DNA of 43,107 nucleotides from Marisediminitalea alba. GTDB lineage: Bacteria; Pseudomonadota; Gammaproteobacteria; Enterobacterales; Alteromonadaceae. Positions 1-8,017 of the stretch are shown one piece after another (position 1 is the stretch's first letter; every line of letters begins with the position of its first letter). Under the pieces are notes generated by a model. That model saw only the letters and a list, made by a program, of their open reading frames with translations. It searched no databases and had not been told where the DNA came from. Both the position numbers and the translations under genes were made by a program. Where the stretch lies: contig NZ_PVNP01000021.1 of assembly GCF_002993365.1 (NCBI RefSeq), positions 1 to 43,107 of the forward strand, read 5' to 3'.

Positions 1-156
1 CAACTGTTATCCCCCTCCTGAAGGCAAGTTCCCAAGCATTACTCACCCGTCCGCCACTCGTCAGCGATTAGCAAGCTAATCCTGTTACCGTTCGACTTGC
101 ATGTGTTAGGCCTGCCGCCAGCGTTCAATCTGAGCCATGATCAAACTCTTCAATTA
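1..156 (-). rRNA. rrs: 16S ribosomal RNA, 5' end (partial)
   Basis: The reverse complement begins with the universal 16S start (TTGAAGAGTTTGATCATGGC, then the CTCAGATTGAACGCTGGCGG segment). It continues through the V1 region and the GAGTGGCGGACGGGTGAGTA segment to the window edge. Only about the first 155 nt are present; the gene continues to the left of position 1. The mature 5' end at about 156 is inferred by alignment with the E. coli 16S start. The V1 loop fits a gammaproteobacterium of Alteromonadales type, but this stretch is too short for a genus call. Confidence 0.97.
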
Positions 157-466
157 AATATCGAAATTTTGAATTGTCGTTGTTGACACTCTTAATGAGT
201 GCCCACACAGATTGTCTTGTTATAAATTGTTAAAGAACTAAGTGCAGAAAGGATTTCTCTTTCTGCGCAAGGAGGACTTTCGTCACACTCAGTTTTAAAA
301 ACTTTACCTTGCTTGCTTCAGCGCTCTTTTTAGAACCTGCCGAAGCGGGATGCGTATAATACGCTGTTTAGTTTCGATGTCAATGCTTTTTCTTAATTTA
401 TTTTTTAAGTTTTTGCGTTGATGGACGTCTTCGCTTATTGCTCTGTGTCCCTCGAAACTGGCGCGC
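157..466 (-). other. rRNA operon leader with boxA
   Basis: This is the transcribed leader between the rrn promoters and mature 16S. On the minus strand it carries a boxA-like antitermination element GTTCTTTAACA (238 down to 228), close to the consensus TGCTCTTTAACA bound by NusB/NusE. It is followed by the GTGTGGGCACTC segment (about 210-199) typical of gammaproteobacterial 16S leaders. The sequence downstream would pair with the 16S trailer to form the RNase III site, but the trailer lies outside the window. Confidence 0.75.
356..383 (-). promoter_or_regulatory. rrn P2-like promoter
   Basis: On the minus strand, TTGACA (383-378) is separated by 16 bp from TATTAT (361-356), followed by a GC-rich ACGCATCCCGC discriminator. 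It lies about 110 bp downstream of the P1-like promoter, the usual tandem P1/P2 layout of rrn operons. Assignment is by consensus match only. Confidence 0.65.
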
Positions 467-530
467 ATTCTACAGACCCGATTATTTTGATCAAGCCTTT
501 TTTTGTCTTTTTAACGGTTTTTTGTCGAAA
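467..530 (-). promoter_or_regulatory. rrn P1-like promoter with UP element
   Basis: On the minus strand, TTGATC (494-489), a 16-bp spacer and TAGAAT (472-467) are followed at once by GCGCGCC. A GC-rich discriminator of this kind is typical of stringently controlled rRNA promoters. Upstream (about 495-530) are phased A-tracts (AAAAAAAGGC, GTTAAAAAG) consistent with an alpha-CTD-binding UP element. The transcription start would be near 460. Confidence 0.7.
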
Positions 531-605
531 TAGATGTTAAGCGTCTATTTTTACAGCAAAAGGCATATGGAGAGTTATTCTTTTGTCTATATATGTGAAT
601 CAATA

Positions 606-634
606 TTGTTCATTTTGTTATAAATGAGTAAAAT
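606..634 (+). promoter_or_regulatory. Sigma-70-type promoter of the RRM gene
   Basis: TTGTTC (606-611), a 17-bp spacer and TAAAAT (629-634) lie in an AT-rich stretch. They would give a leader of about 40 nt ending in the AAGG ribosome binding site at 671-674. The promoter is divergent from the rrn promoters. Assignment is by consensus match. Confidence 0.5.
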
Positions 635-681
635 TTAGATAGCCGACACTTTTTTCTCATAACAATTATTAAGGTAGCATT

Positions 682-1170
682 ATGAAAGTCAGCTTAATGC
701 AGTGTTTTTTAGTCAGTCTTGTTCTGGCTGTTTTAGGATTTGTAATTACTCAACAGGTTTCATTTGAAGGGCAGGCACCTACCATGGTTGCTTTGTCTCT
801 TTTGATTAGTGGTATTGTTACACCATGGATAGCTTCTTTTATAGGGACGAATAAGCAAAGTCATTCTCAGGCTTCTGCTCCCACTACTAATCACAGCGCC
901 GACTCTTCGTCTGATAACGTTTCTACATTATATGTAGGTAACCTTCCCTACAAAGCCAACGAAGCAGCAGTAAAAGCTTACTTTGAAGATCACATTCGTA
1001 TTCAATCGGTACGGTTAATGAAGGATAAGAAAACCGGTAAGCGTAAAGGATATGGTTTTATTGAAGTCATCGATGGTGACGTTGAGGCCATTATCGGTCA
1101 GTTTAATGATTCGGTATTTCAGGACCGTACTTTGAAGGTCCGACCGGCTAAAGACAAAGTCACTGACTAA
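682..1170 (+). CDS. Membrane-anchored RRM RNA-binding protein
   Basis: 162 aa. The C-terminal half is an RNA recognition motif: RNP2 is LYVGNL at residues 83-88 and RNP1 is KGYGFIEV at 122-129, with a basic stretch (KDKKTGKRK) between them. The N-terminal third holds two hydrophobic segments (about 3-25 and 34-54), then a Ser/Thr/Ala-rich linker (55-80). The predicted picture is a two-helix inner-membrane hairpin with the RRM in the cytoplasm. RRM proteins in bacteria bind single-stranded RNA, but the targets here are unknown. Start ATG follows AAGG with 7 nt spacing. The gene is divergent from an rRNA operon and ends in its own terminator. The domain call is firm; the function is not. Confidence 0.88.
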   Translation: MKVSLMQCFLVSLVLAVLGFVITQQVSFEGQAPTMVALSLLISGIVTPWIASFIGTNKQSHSQASAPTTNHSADSSSDNVSTLYVGNLPYKANEAAVKAYFEDHIRIQSVRLMKDKKTGKRKGYGFIEVIDGDVEAIIGQFNDSVFQDRTLKVRPAKDKVTD

Positions 1171-1181
1171 CCCATATAAGC

Positions 1182-1209
1182 AGGCCCCTATTAAGGGGCC
1201 TTTTTTTTT
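1182..1209 (+). terminator. Rho-independent terminator of the RRM gene
   Basis: AGGCCCCT (1182-1189), loop ATTA, AGGGGCCT (1194-1201), then a run of T. The T run reaches into the stop codon of the convergent gene ending at 1208. Confidence 0.9.
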
Positions 1210-2452
1210 ATTCAGCTTTAAGTGCGTTGATACGCCCATTAAATAAATGGAAGCGGTTTATCGCCGAAAGCACATCCGGCACGTGCACCTCTTTCATCTG
1301 ATTAATAACACCGGTGACCAACTCTTTATATCCATCACCGTCTTTTAACGTCGTATCGAGTAACTGATTTAATGACTTCAGCTCGTCCATGTATTCTTTA
1401 ATAGGACGCATGTATTTTTTAAGCTCTGATGAATCCCCATCACTGACTTCTTTATAAGCCGAGATCTTTTCGCTGACAACTTCACGACTGTTAAGCTTTA
1501 ATGCGAAACCCGCCAGTTCCTTTTCGTCATATCCCAGATCCAGGGCTTTATCCAGCGCAGTATCCAAATCTCCTTTAAAGAATGATTTGCTGACATCAGT
1601 AATTTGCTTAACCAAATCAGAGATTGCGCCGAGTTCATCATCGTCCAGTTCGCCCTGCACAGAAAAACTGATACCACGGTATTCTGAGAACTGCACATTC
1701 AGTGAGCGCTGGGCAACAACATCGCTTTGCGGCGCCGCAGTCGCATTAGTATCTCCATTACTATTGGCCGACGACGTTATCCGTTCGCTGGCACTGTACT
1801 GATACTGACGCGACTGACCAAAGTTGATTTCTACCTCGTCACCGTCTTGGGTGGTTATCTTTAACCCGCCTGACTGTGACTGGGCATACTGAGCAGATAA
1901 CGATGCGCCGACTTCCATGGTACCGCGAAACGGCGATAAGACTTCTTTCTCGATGTTATCGATACCTTCACCGATAGCTTCTTTACTGTTGCGAATACCA
2001 TCGGTGATCTCCGGGTTCATAAACCCGGCCAGGTCTTTTTCAGCCAGCGCAATGCCCTTGGCCACGCCGGAGCGGGCCTGACCAAGCAGATCGGTAAGCT
2101 GCGCTTCATCTGCACCACTTTTCGCTGCACCACGCACAACACCGCCAACAAACTTCAGCACATTAGAAGCGACCTTCTCAAAGTCAAAGGCAGACTTGTT
2201 TTCCTCAGCCTTATCGAACTGTCGGTTATCGAAGCGTCTTTCGTTTAACACAACTTCCTGTTCCAGGGAGCTCACCAGTACGGTACTGCCCACCCGGGTT
2301 TGAGACACAGTCACTTGTGTTGCCTGACTACTTTGTTGAAACTCGCGTGCCTGACGCAAGCCTTCTTGTTGAAGCTGCTTTTTAAGGGCAACGTCAGGCT
2401 TTTCAACGGTCGCCTGGCCACCTTTTGCAGCAGGAATTGAATCCACACTCAT
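1208..2452 (-). CDS. DUF5610-like protein of unknown function
   Basis: 414 aa with no signal peptide or membrane segment. The N-terminus is Gln-rich (about residues 20-60). A central part (about 95-175) has the pattern GVAKGIALAEKDLAGF followed by spaced Gly/Ile helices, which resembles the DUF5610 family of Alteromonadales and Vibrionales. The C-terminal 130 residues are charged and helical, with repeated calls such as LDTALDKALDLGYDEKELAG. Start ATG follows GAGGA with about 8 nt spacing. It is convergent with the RRM gene and divergent from trmA. The family call is from remembered pattern, not a search, and no function can be given. Confidence 0.75.
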   Translation of the reverse strand: MSVDSIPAAKGGQATVEKPDVALKKQLQQEGLRQAREFQQSSQATQVTVSQTRVGSTVLVSSLEQEVVLNERRFDNRQFDKAEENKSAFDFEKVASNVLKFVGGVVRGAAKSGADEAQLTDLLGQARSGVAKGIALAEKDLAGFMNPEITDGIRNSKEAIGEGIDNIEKEVLSPFRGTMEVGASLSAQYAQSQSGGLKITTQDGDEVEINFGQSRQYQYSASERITSSANSNGDTNATAAPQSDVVAQRSLNVQFSEYRGISFSVQGELDDDELGAISDLVKQITDVSKSFFKGDLDTALDKALDLGYDEKELAGFALKLNSREVVSEKISAYKEVSDGDSSELKKYMRPIKEYMDELKSLNQLLDTTLKDGDGYKELVTGVINQMKEVHVPDVLSAINRFHLFNGRINALKAE

Positions 2453-2598
2453 AATTTAATCCTCTCACACCTCACTAGTGTTATCGGCAGTTAATGAGGA
2501 TTGTTTAATTTTAATACATAATTAGCTTAACGCCGCTACATTGGAAGTTTTTTGAAAAGTCTCTACAATGCCGCTGCAAATGCGGTACGGGGAACAAA

Positions 2599-3699
2599 AT
2601 GAGCACAGCACCAACTACTACCATCACCTATCAGGACCAGCTTCAGGCAAAAGTCGACACCTTAACGTCGCTGCTGAGCCCTTTTTATAAACAAGCGTTG
2701 GATGTTTACCCGTCGCCGGAGCAGCATTACCGTATGCGAGCTGAATTCCGCGTATGGCATGATGGTGATGACCTTTATTACATTATGTTTAATAAAGAAA
2801 CCAAGACCCCCTACCAGGTAGATGAATTCCCGGCAGCATCAGAAACCATTAACCGGTTAATGCAGCGTATTATCGAGCTGGTAAAGCCCAACCCTGTGCT
2901 GCGCAAAAAGTTGTTTCAGGTCGATTTTCTCAGCGGCTTATCGCAGGAGTGTGTAATTAGCCTGCTATACCATCGCCAGTTAGATGACGAATGGCAGGCG
3001 CAGGCCGAAGCACTGCGTACCGAATTGAATAAAGAGTTTAAGGTCAGCGTTATCGGCCGTGCCCGCAAACAAAAGGTCATCCTGGGTGACGACTTTATTA
3101 TTGAAGAATTACCCGCCGACGGAAAAACCTACCAGTTTAAACATATCGAAAACAGCTTTACCCAACCTAACGCCTATGTGAATACCCATATGATTGAATG
3201 GGCGATTGCGCAAAGCCAGGGGTTAACCGGCGATCTGCTGGAGCTTTACTGTGGCGCGGGAAATTTTTCTATTCCGCTGGCCGCACACTTTGATCATGTA
3301 GTGGGCACAGAAATAGCAAAGCCTTCAGTGGAAGCAGCGCAGTTTAATATTGCAGTCAACCAGATTGATAATGTCCAGATAGCCCGGCTATCTGCTGAGG
3401 AGTTTGTTGAGGCATTAGCTGGTAAACGCCAGTTTGAACGGTTAAAAGGCATTGAGCTGGCTGAGCGGCAATTTAATACGGTGCTGGTAGATCCGCCTCG
3501 AGCGGGGCTTGATCCCGCCACCACACAAATGATCAGTCAGTTTGACAACATTATCTATATATCATGTAACCCGCACACGCTGGTTGATAACCTTGAAGCG
3601 CTATCGGCAACCCATGAAGTAAGCCGGGCTGCCTTGTTTGATCAGTTCCCTTTCACCGAGCACATGGAATCAGGTGTGTTGCTCACCCGCAAAGCTTAA
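2599..3699 (+). CDS. trmA: tRNA (uracil-5-)-methyltransferase TrmA
   Basis: 366 aa, the usual length for TrmA, which makes 5-methyluridine at position 54 of tRNA (T-loop) with S-adenosylmethionine. Visible motifs are ENSFTQPN (about residues 187-194), the SAM-binding [15 protein letters not shown] (about 216-230), VDPPRAGLD (about 299-307), and YISCNPHTL (about 324-332), which holds the catalytic Cys that attacks uracil C6. GGGGAA precedes the ATG. It lacks the N-terminal Fe-S cysteine set of RlmD/RlmC, which favours TrmA. The stop codon overlaps that of the convergent fabR by 3 bp. Confidence 0.97.
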   Translation: MSTAPTTTITYQDQLQAKVDTLTSLLSPFYKQALDVYPSPEQHYRMRAEFRVWHDGDDLYYIMFNKETKTPYQVDEFPAASETINRLMQRIIELVKPNPVLRKKLFQVDFLSGLSQECVISLLYHRQLDDEWQAQAEALRTELNKEFKVSVIGRARKQKVILGDDFIIEELPADGKTYQFKHIENSFTQPNAYVNTHMIEWAIAQSQGLTGDLLELYCGAGNFSIPLAAHFDHVVGTEIAKPSVEAAQFNIAVNQIDNVQIARLSAEEFVEALAGKRQFERLKGIELAERQFNTVLVDPPRAGLDPATTQMISQFDNIIYISCNPHTLVDNLEALSATHEVSRAALFDQFPFTEHMESGVLLTRKA

Positions 3700-4322
3700 G
3701 ACTTTTGTGTCTGGGCCTCTGGCATGGTTTGCCAGTAGGCCAGACTGCCCAGTTGAATAAACCGTAGCTGGCGCTTGAGCCTGTCGCTGATGTCATTTTT
3801 CAAAATGGTGTCGGCTTCCAGGGCATCGGCGCCGGCACTAAACACCAGCCGTACCATGCTTTCTGCCTGTAACACCGCAATGTCATGGGGAATGCGCAGC
3901 TGTTCAATGATGTAGTCGCTCAGTTCGTCGGTGAAGTGCTGAATTTCACGAGACACCGCCAGGCGATAAGCGGCCGACGTGCCGGTATGCTCACGCAGCA
4001 ACAAACGAAAGACGTTACTGTTGGCAGAGATAAACTCCATAAAGGTATCCACAGAGGTATCAATAACGCCCCCACCGGATGCAATTCGTCGCCGGGCCTG
4101 GCGCATTAACTGGCGCAAGGCTAAACCCGCTTCGTCTACCAGGGTTAGCCCCAGTTCGTCCATATCCTTAAAGTGACGGTAAAAAGACGTTGGCGCAATA
4201 CCGGCTTCCCGGGCGACTTCCCGCAGGCTGATGGCCGACAGGGTGCGATTTTCGTTAAGTAACTGAAATGCCCCGGCTATTATATTTTGCCTGGTTTTTT
4301 GTTTTTGTTCCTGACGGCTCAA
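3696..4322 (-). CDS. fabR: TetR-family repressor FabR
   Basis: 208 aa. The N-terminal helix-turn-helix (about residues 30-65; [20 protein letters not shown]) is nearly identical to the one I recall for E. coli FabR, which represses unsaturated fatty acid synthesis genes when unsaturated acyl thioesters are abundant. The rest is the helical ligand-binding and dimer domain. The gene is divergent from an acyl desaturase across 120 bp that hold a FabR-like palindrome, so direct control of the neighbour is the simple inference. Its 3' end overlaps trmA tail to tail. Confidence 0.95.
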   Translation of the reverse strand: MSRQEQKQKTRQNIIAGAFQLLNENRTLSAISLREVAREAGIAPTSFYRHFKDMDELGLTLVDEAGLALRQLMRQARRRIASGGGVIDTSVDTFMEFISANSNVFRLLLREHTGTSAAYRLAVSREIQHFTDELSDYIIEQLRIPHDIAVLQAESMVRLVFSAGADALEADTILKNDISDRLKRQLRFIQLGSLAYWQTMPEAQTQKS

Positions 4323-4382
4323 CGACTTTCCCCGACTGATACCTATGGCTTATTCTTAAGACTAATCTTAACGGTATTTCCC

Positions 4383-4429
4383 TTGCGAAACACCTCTTTT
4401 AAAGCTAAATTAGCGTACAGTTGTAAGCT
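4383..4429 (+). promoter_or_regulatory. Desaturase promoter with FabR-like operator
   Basis: TTGCGA (4383-4388), 17 bp, then TAAATT (4406-4411) form a sigma-70-type promoter. Immediately downstream, AGCGTACAGTTGTAAGCT (4412-4429) is an imperfect 9+9 palindrome with 7 of 9 pairs matching. It resembles the FabR operators upstream of E. coli fabA/fabB, as remembered. The site covers the expected transcription start (about 4418), so bound repressor would block initiation. Only 13 nt separate it from the ATG at 4443. Confidence 0.75.
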
Positions 4430-4442
4430 GAGATAGAAATCA

Positions 4443-5570
4443 ATGAATAAGCCACGTTTAATCGTTACTAATGTGCTGGTCTTTGTGGTGACCGGACTTA
4501 TCGCATTTGTAGGAGTTCCATTCTGGGCATTCTCATACGGATTTGATACCACTGAAATCATCACTACCGTAGTGCTGTTTTTTGTTACTGGCATGTCGAT
4601 TACTGCCGGTTACCATCGCCTGTGGGCGCATAAAACCTACGAGGCTCATCCTGTTGTAAAAGTTTTCCTGGCCATTGGCGGCGCCATGGCTCTGCAAAAC
4701 AGTATTTTGCACTGGTCGTCAGATCACCGGGTACACCATCGCCATGTTGATGTGAACGATAAAGACCCGTATTCAGCTAAAAAAGGTTTCTGGTTTTCAC
4801 ACATGGGCTGGATGCTGCGCGAATATCAGGCCGAGAATTACGGTGATTACCGTAACTGTAAGGATCTACTCAAAGATAAAGTTGTCATGTGGCAACACAA
4901 TCACTATCTGGCTATCGTATTAGCCGCAAACTTTGGTATTACGGCATTACTTGGCTGGATCAATGGTGATGTTCTGAGCATGATTCTGATTGCCGGTGTA
5001 TTCCGTCTGGTCATGGTTCATCACGTTACGTTCTTTATCAACTCCCTGGCGCACATCTGGGGTAGCCGTCCGTACACAGATACCAACACCGCCCGGGACA
5101 ACGGCGTTATTGCGCTGTTCACCTTTGGTGAGGGATATCATAACTACCACCACATTTTTGAATACGATTACCGCAACGGTATTAAGTGGTACCAGTACGA
5201 TCCAACCAAATGGCTGATTAAAGGGCTTTCTTATGTGGGGTTAACTAAAAACCTGCGTACCTGCCCCGAAGAGCGTATTGAAAAAGCACGTCTGGCGATG
5301 CAATTAAAGTATGCCAGCCAGAAGGTGTCTAAACTGCCTAACGCAGAAGAAGTGATGCAAACCCTGCAACACGAATATGATGTGCTGATGCAGAAGATGA
5401 CCGACTACTACACCACTAAAAAGCGTATTATGGCGTTGCGCAAAAAGCACCTGCTGAAAAGCATGGAGCGGCTTGAGCTGGACTTTAAATACAAAGAGCT
5501 TAAGCAATCCTTACTACTGCAAAAAGAAAAGTGGCTTAAGCTGAGCCAGATGGAATTTGCTTTTAGTTAA
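4443..5570 (+). CDS. Acyl-CoA/acyl-lipid delta-9 desaturase
   Basis: 375 aa, integral-membrane fatty acid desaturase (type 1, di-iron). The histidine boxes are HRLWAH (residues 58-63), HRVHHRH (95-101) and HNYHH (about 233-237). Hydrophobic segments lie near residues 6-30, 38-56 and 155-200. It would introduce a cis double bond into saturated acyl chains using O2 and an electron donor, adjusting membrane fluidity. The last 90 residues form a charged, Leu-rich likely coiled coil, longer than in the minimal family. The ribosome binding site is weak (GAGA, 9 nt before ATG). Divergent fabR and the operator at 4412 imply feedback repression. Confidence 0.93.
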   Translation: MNKPRLIVTNVLVFVVTGLIAFVGVPFWAFSYGFDTTEIITTVVLFFVTGMSITAGYHRLWAHKTYEAHPVVKVFLAIGGAMALQNSILHWSSDHRVHHRHVDVNDKDPYSAKKGFWFSHMGWMLREYQAENYGDYRNCKDLLKDKVVMWQHNHYLAIVLAANFGITALLGWINGDVLSMILIAGVFRLVMVHHVTFFINSLAHIWGSRPYTDTNTARDNGVIALFTFGEGYHNYHHIFEYDYRNGIKWYQYDPTKWLIKGLSYVGLTKNLRTCPEERIEKARLAMQLKYASQKVSKLPNAEEVMQTLQHEYDVLMQKMTDYYTTKKRIMALRKKHLLKSMERLELDFKYKELKQSLLLQKEKWLKLSQMEFAFS

Positions 5571-5588
5571 TCTATTATCCGCGTTACC

Positions 5589-5612
5589 CGTGGTGGGTTT
5601 ATGCCCACCACG
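5589..5612 (+). terminator. Hairpin after desaturase (probable terminator)
   Basis: CGTGGTGGG / CCCACCACG (5589-5597, 5604-5612) is a perfect 9-bp stem with a 6-nt loop. The following sequence (CACTTTCT) is only weakly T-rich, so termination strength is uncertain. Confidence 0.5.
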
Positions 5613-5764
5613 CACTTTCTGTGCGTTATACTTTCCGCTAACTTCTTTCTTCCTGACTTGATCTTCCCCAATCTTCGTCAAAACTTATTCCTGTAGCCCC
5701 CAATATTTATTTCAACGCAAAACTGCACGGAATATGACTACAGTCAGGAGGTGAGGGAGAGTGA

Positions 5765-7996
5765 ATGAACGAGCTGTTTGAGTTTAGCGCAGAGGAAGAT
5801 ACCGCAGGGCCATCACAAAAAAACTGGGTAGTGTTAAGTGTAGAGGATAACCAGCCCTACCAGGACGTGCTGGAATCAGCCTTACAAGAGGTATCCTTTA
5901 AAGGGCGTAAAATAGAGCTACTACGTGCTACTTCTGCAGCATCTGCGGCAACTATCTTATCCAAACGGCAGGACATCAGCCTGATCCTGCTGGATATTGT
6001 CATGGAAACTGACGACGCCGGTTTTTACCTTATCGACACCATACGCAACGTTATTGGCGACGAACTGGTACGCATAGTGGTGCTTACTGGCCAGCCTGGC
6101 GTTAAACCCCACGACAAAGCCATTAACGAATACAACATTTCTGAGTACTGGAACAAAACCGACCTGAGCGCGGATAAACTCAAGAGCGTTGTAGTCAGTA
6201 ATCTAAGAACCTGGCAAATATCCCAGCAACTCCAAATAGCCCGGCGTGGGTTGCAAATGATTGTTGACGCATCACGCTCGCTCACTGCCAGGCAGGATAC
6301 CGCAGAGTTTGCACACACGGTATTAGAGGAAATTGCCCGGGTTATTAATGTGCCAAATACCGGCGGCATCGTTTGCATAGTCAAAACGGGCATCGAAAGT
6401 TTGCAGCTCGCCCCCATTGTGGCAGCAAGTAGTCACTTTCGGGAATTGATTGATGCCAGGCTCGAAAATGTCTTTAGTATCTACGACGAAGACAGAAAGC
6501 AACGGGTAGAAAAAGCTATATTCGAGGCGTGGCAAACACAACAACATATCTTTGAAAACGATTTTACCCTGCTGTTTTTTGATACCAGCGAGCACGATGA
6601 GAAACAGTACCTGATGTTGGTTGACTCGCCGCATGCGTTGGATAGCAACCAGCTCAATTTATTGCAGGCATTTGCCGAAAATATCAGTTCTGGCTTTGTT
6701 AATCAGGCATTGATGAACAAGCTTAGTCAGTTAGCCTACCTCGACACCCCCACCGGTATCCATAACTTTAACTGGCTGGCAAGAGAACTGGGACAGCAAT
6801 CTACCTATCATATTAATAACAGTTCCTTAGTACTGTTCCGGTTACTCAATTACGACACGGCAGAAATAATGGCCGGGCATGATTATGCCACCAAAATGTT
6901 TAAGGCATTCTGCTTATTCATTAACGAGCAGCTCCCTAAGCATTACCTGCTAGCCGTGTGGGACAGAGAAACCGTTGCCGTGGTTTTTACCCTCGACAAC
7001 AAACCAGGCGAGGATAAGCTCAGAGCCATTCGTAACACCACCATGGAAATGGATGAACTGGATATCCAGTTACAATTCCAGGTAGGCACCATGGATTTTA
7101 AAGATACCCAGTCTTTAAGCCTTGCCGAAGTGCTTGTATTGGCTAATACAGCACTGGGCAAAGCCCGTAGTTCAGGCGTAGATGTTTATAATTTTGACTA
7201 TGCGCTTATTCAGCGACTCGCCAATCGCATGCGCATTCTCACTGCATTAAAGAAAGCCCTGACTACCAGAGAAGCGTTCTTTTTGGTACTCCAACCCAAA
7301 GTTAATCTGGCAACGGGCAAGCCGGTTGGTTTTGAAGCTTTGCTGCGCTGGCGTATGGAGGACAATACCCTGTGCCCGCCATCAGAGTTTATTCCCATTG
7401 CCGAGGCCTCAGGCCTGAGCCTCGAAATTTCTGAGATGGTAGTAGCAAAAACCATTGAAGTGATTCAACGCCTACAAGCCGAGGGCTACTCGCTACCGGT
7501 TTCGTTTAACCTCGCCAACAGCGATGTGGTGAGCCCGATTATCTTTAACGAAATTCACCGTTGTATCGATGAACAGGAAATTGATGCCTCCTTACTGGAT
7601 ATCGAAGTTACCGAAACCCAGGCCACCGAAGACTACACAGTAATTAACCCGCTACTGCGCTCTTTTATCGATAAAGGCGTTGGCGTGAGCATTGACGATT
7701 TTGGTACCGGTTATTCCTCCCTGTCGCAGTTGGCCGACCTGGCCGCTACCACCATTAAGCTCGACCAGAAATTTGTAAACGATCTTACTGCTGAGAATAA
7801 AGACAAGGCCCTGCACATAGTACAGATGATTGCCCGCCTTGCCGAGCGCTTTGCCTTTAAGCTTATTGCCGAAGGCGTAGAGACTGAGGAGCAGCGACAG
7901 CTGTTGATGGAGAACGGATATCAGCATGCTCAGGGGTATTATTTTGCCAAGCCCATGCCGATGGACGAGCTGTTAGACTGGCTGGCTAAAACTTAA
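5765..7996 (+). CDS. Receiver-DUF3369-GGDEF(degenerate)-EAL protein
   Basis: 743 aa. Residues about 20-145 are a response-regulator receiver with acidic pair E27/D28 and phospho-acceptor D77 in ILLDIVMETDD. A DUF3369 segment follows (about 150-310). The GGDEF domain (about 320-480) is degenerate: the signature position reads AVWDRETVAVVF, so no cyclase activity is expected. The C-terminal EAL domain keeps its active-site motifs: FEALLRW (about 521), SFNLAN, DIEVTETQ, DDFGTGYSSL (about 644), KLDQKFV and AEGVETEEQ. It is probably a cyclic-di-GMP phosphodiesterase controlled by phosphorylation. The histidine kinase gene starts 21 bp downstream. It is a same-length paralogue of the gene at 11938-14169. 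Confidence 0.92.
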   Translation: MNELFEFSAEEDTAGPSQKNWVVLSVEDNQPYQDVLESALQEVSFKGRKIELLRATSAASAATILSKRQDISLILLDIVMETDDAGFYLIDTIRNVIGDELVRIVVLTGQPGVKPHDKAINEYNISEYWNKTDLSADKLKSVVVSNLRTWQISQQLQIARRGLQMIVDASRSLTARQDTAEFAHTVLEEIARVINVPNTGGIVCIVKTGIESLQLAPIVAASSHFRELIDARLENVFSIYDEDRKQRVEKAIFEAWQTQQHIFENDFTLLFFDTSEHDEKQYLMLVDSPHALDSNQLNLLQAFAENISSGFVNQALMNKLSQLAYLDTPTGIHNFNWLARELGQQSTYHINNSSLVLFRLLNYDTAEIMAGHDYATKMFKAFCLFINEQLPKHYLLAVWDRETVAVVFTLDNKPGEDKLRAIRNTTMEMDELDIQLQFQVGTMDFKDTQSLSLAEVLVLANTALGKARSSGVDVYNFDYALIQRLANRMRILTALKKALTTREAFFLVLQPKVNLATGKPVGFEALLRWRMEDNTLCPPSEFIPIAEASGLSLEISEMVVAKTIEVIQRLQAEGYSLPVSFNLANSDVVSPIIFNEIHRCIDEQEIDASLLDIEVTETQATEDYTVINPLLRSFIDKGVGVSIDDFGTGYSSLSQLADLAATTIKLDQKFVNDLTAENKDKALHIVQMIARLAERFAFKLIAEGVETEEQRQLLMENGYQHAQGYYFAKPMPMDELLDWLAKT

Positions 7997-8017
7997 CCTG
8001 AATAAGAAGGAAGTACC

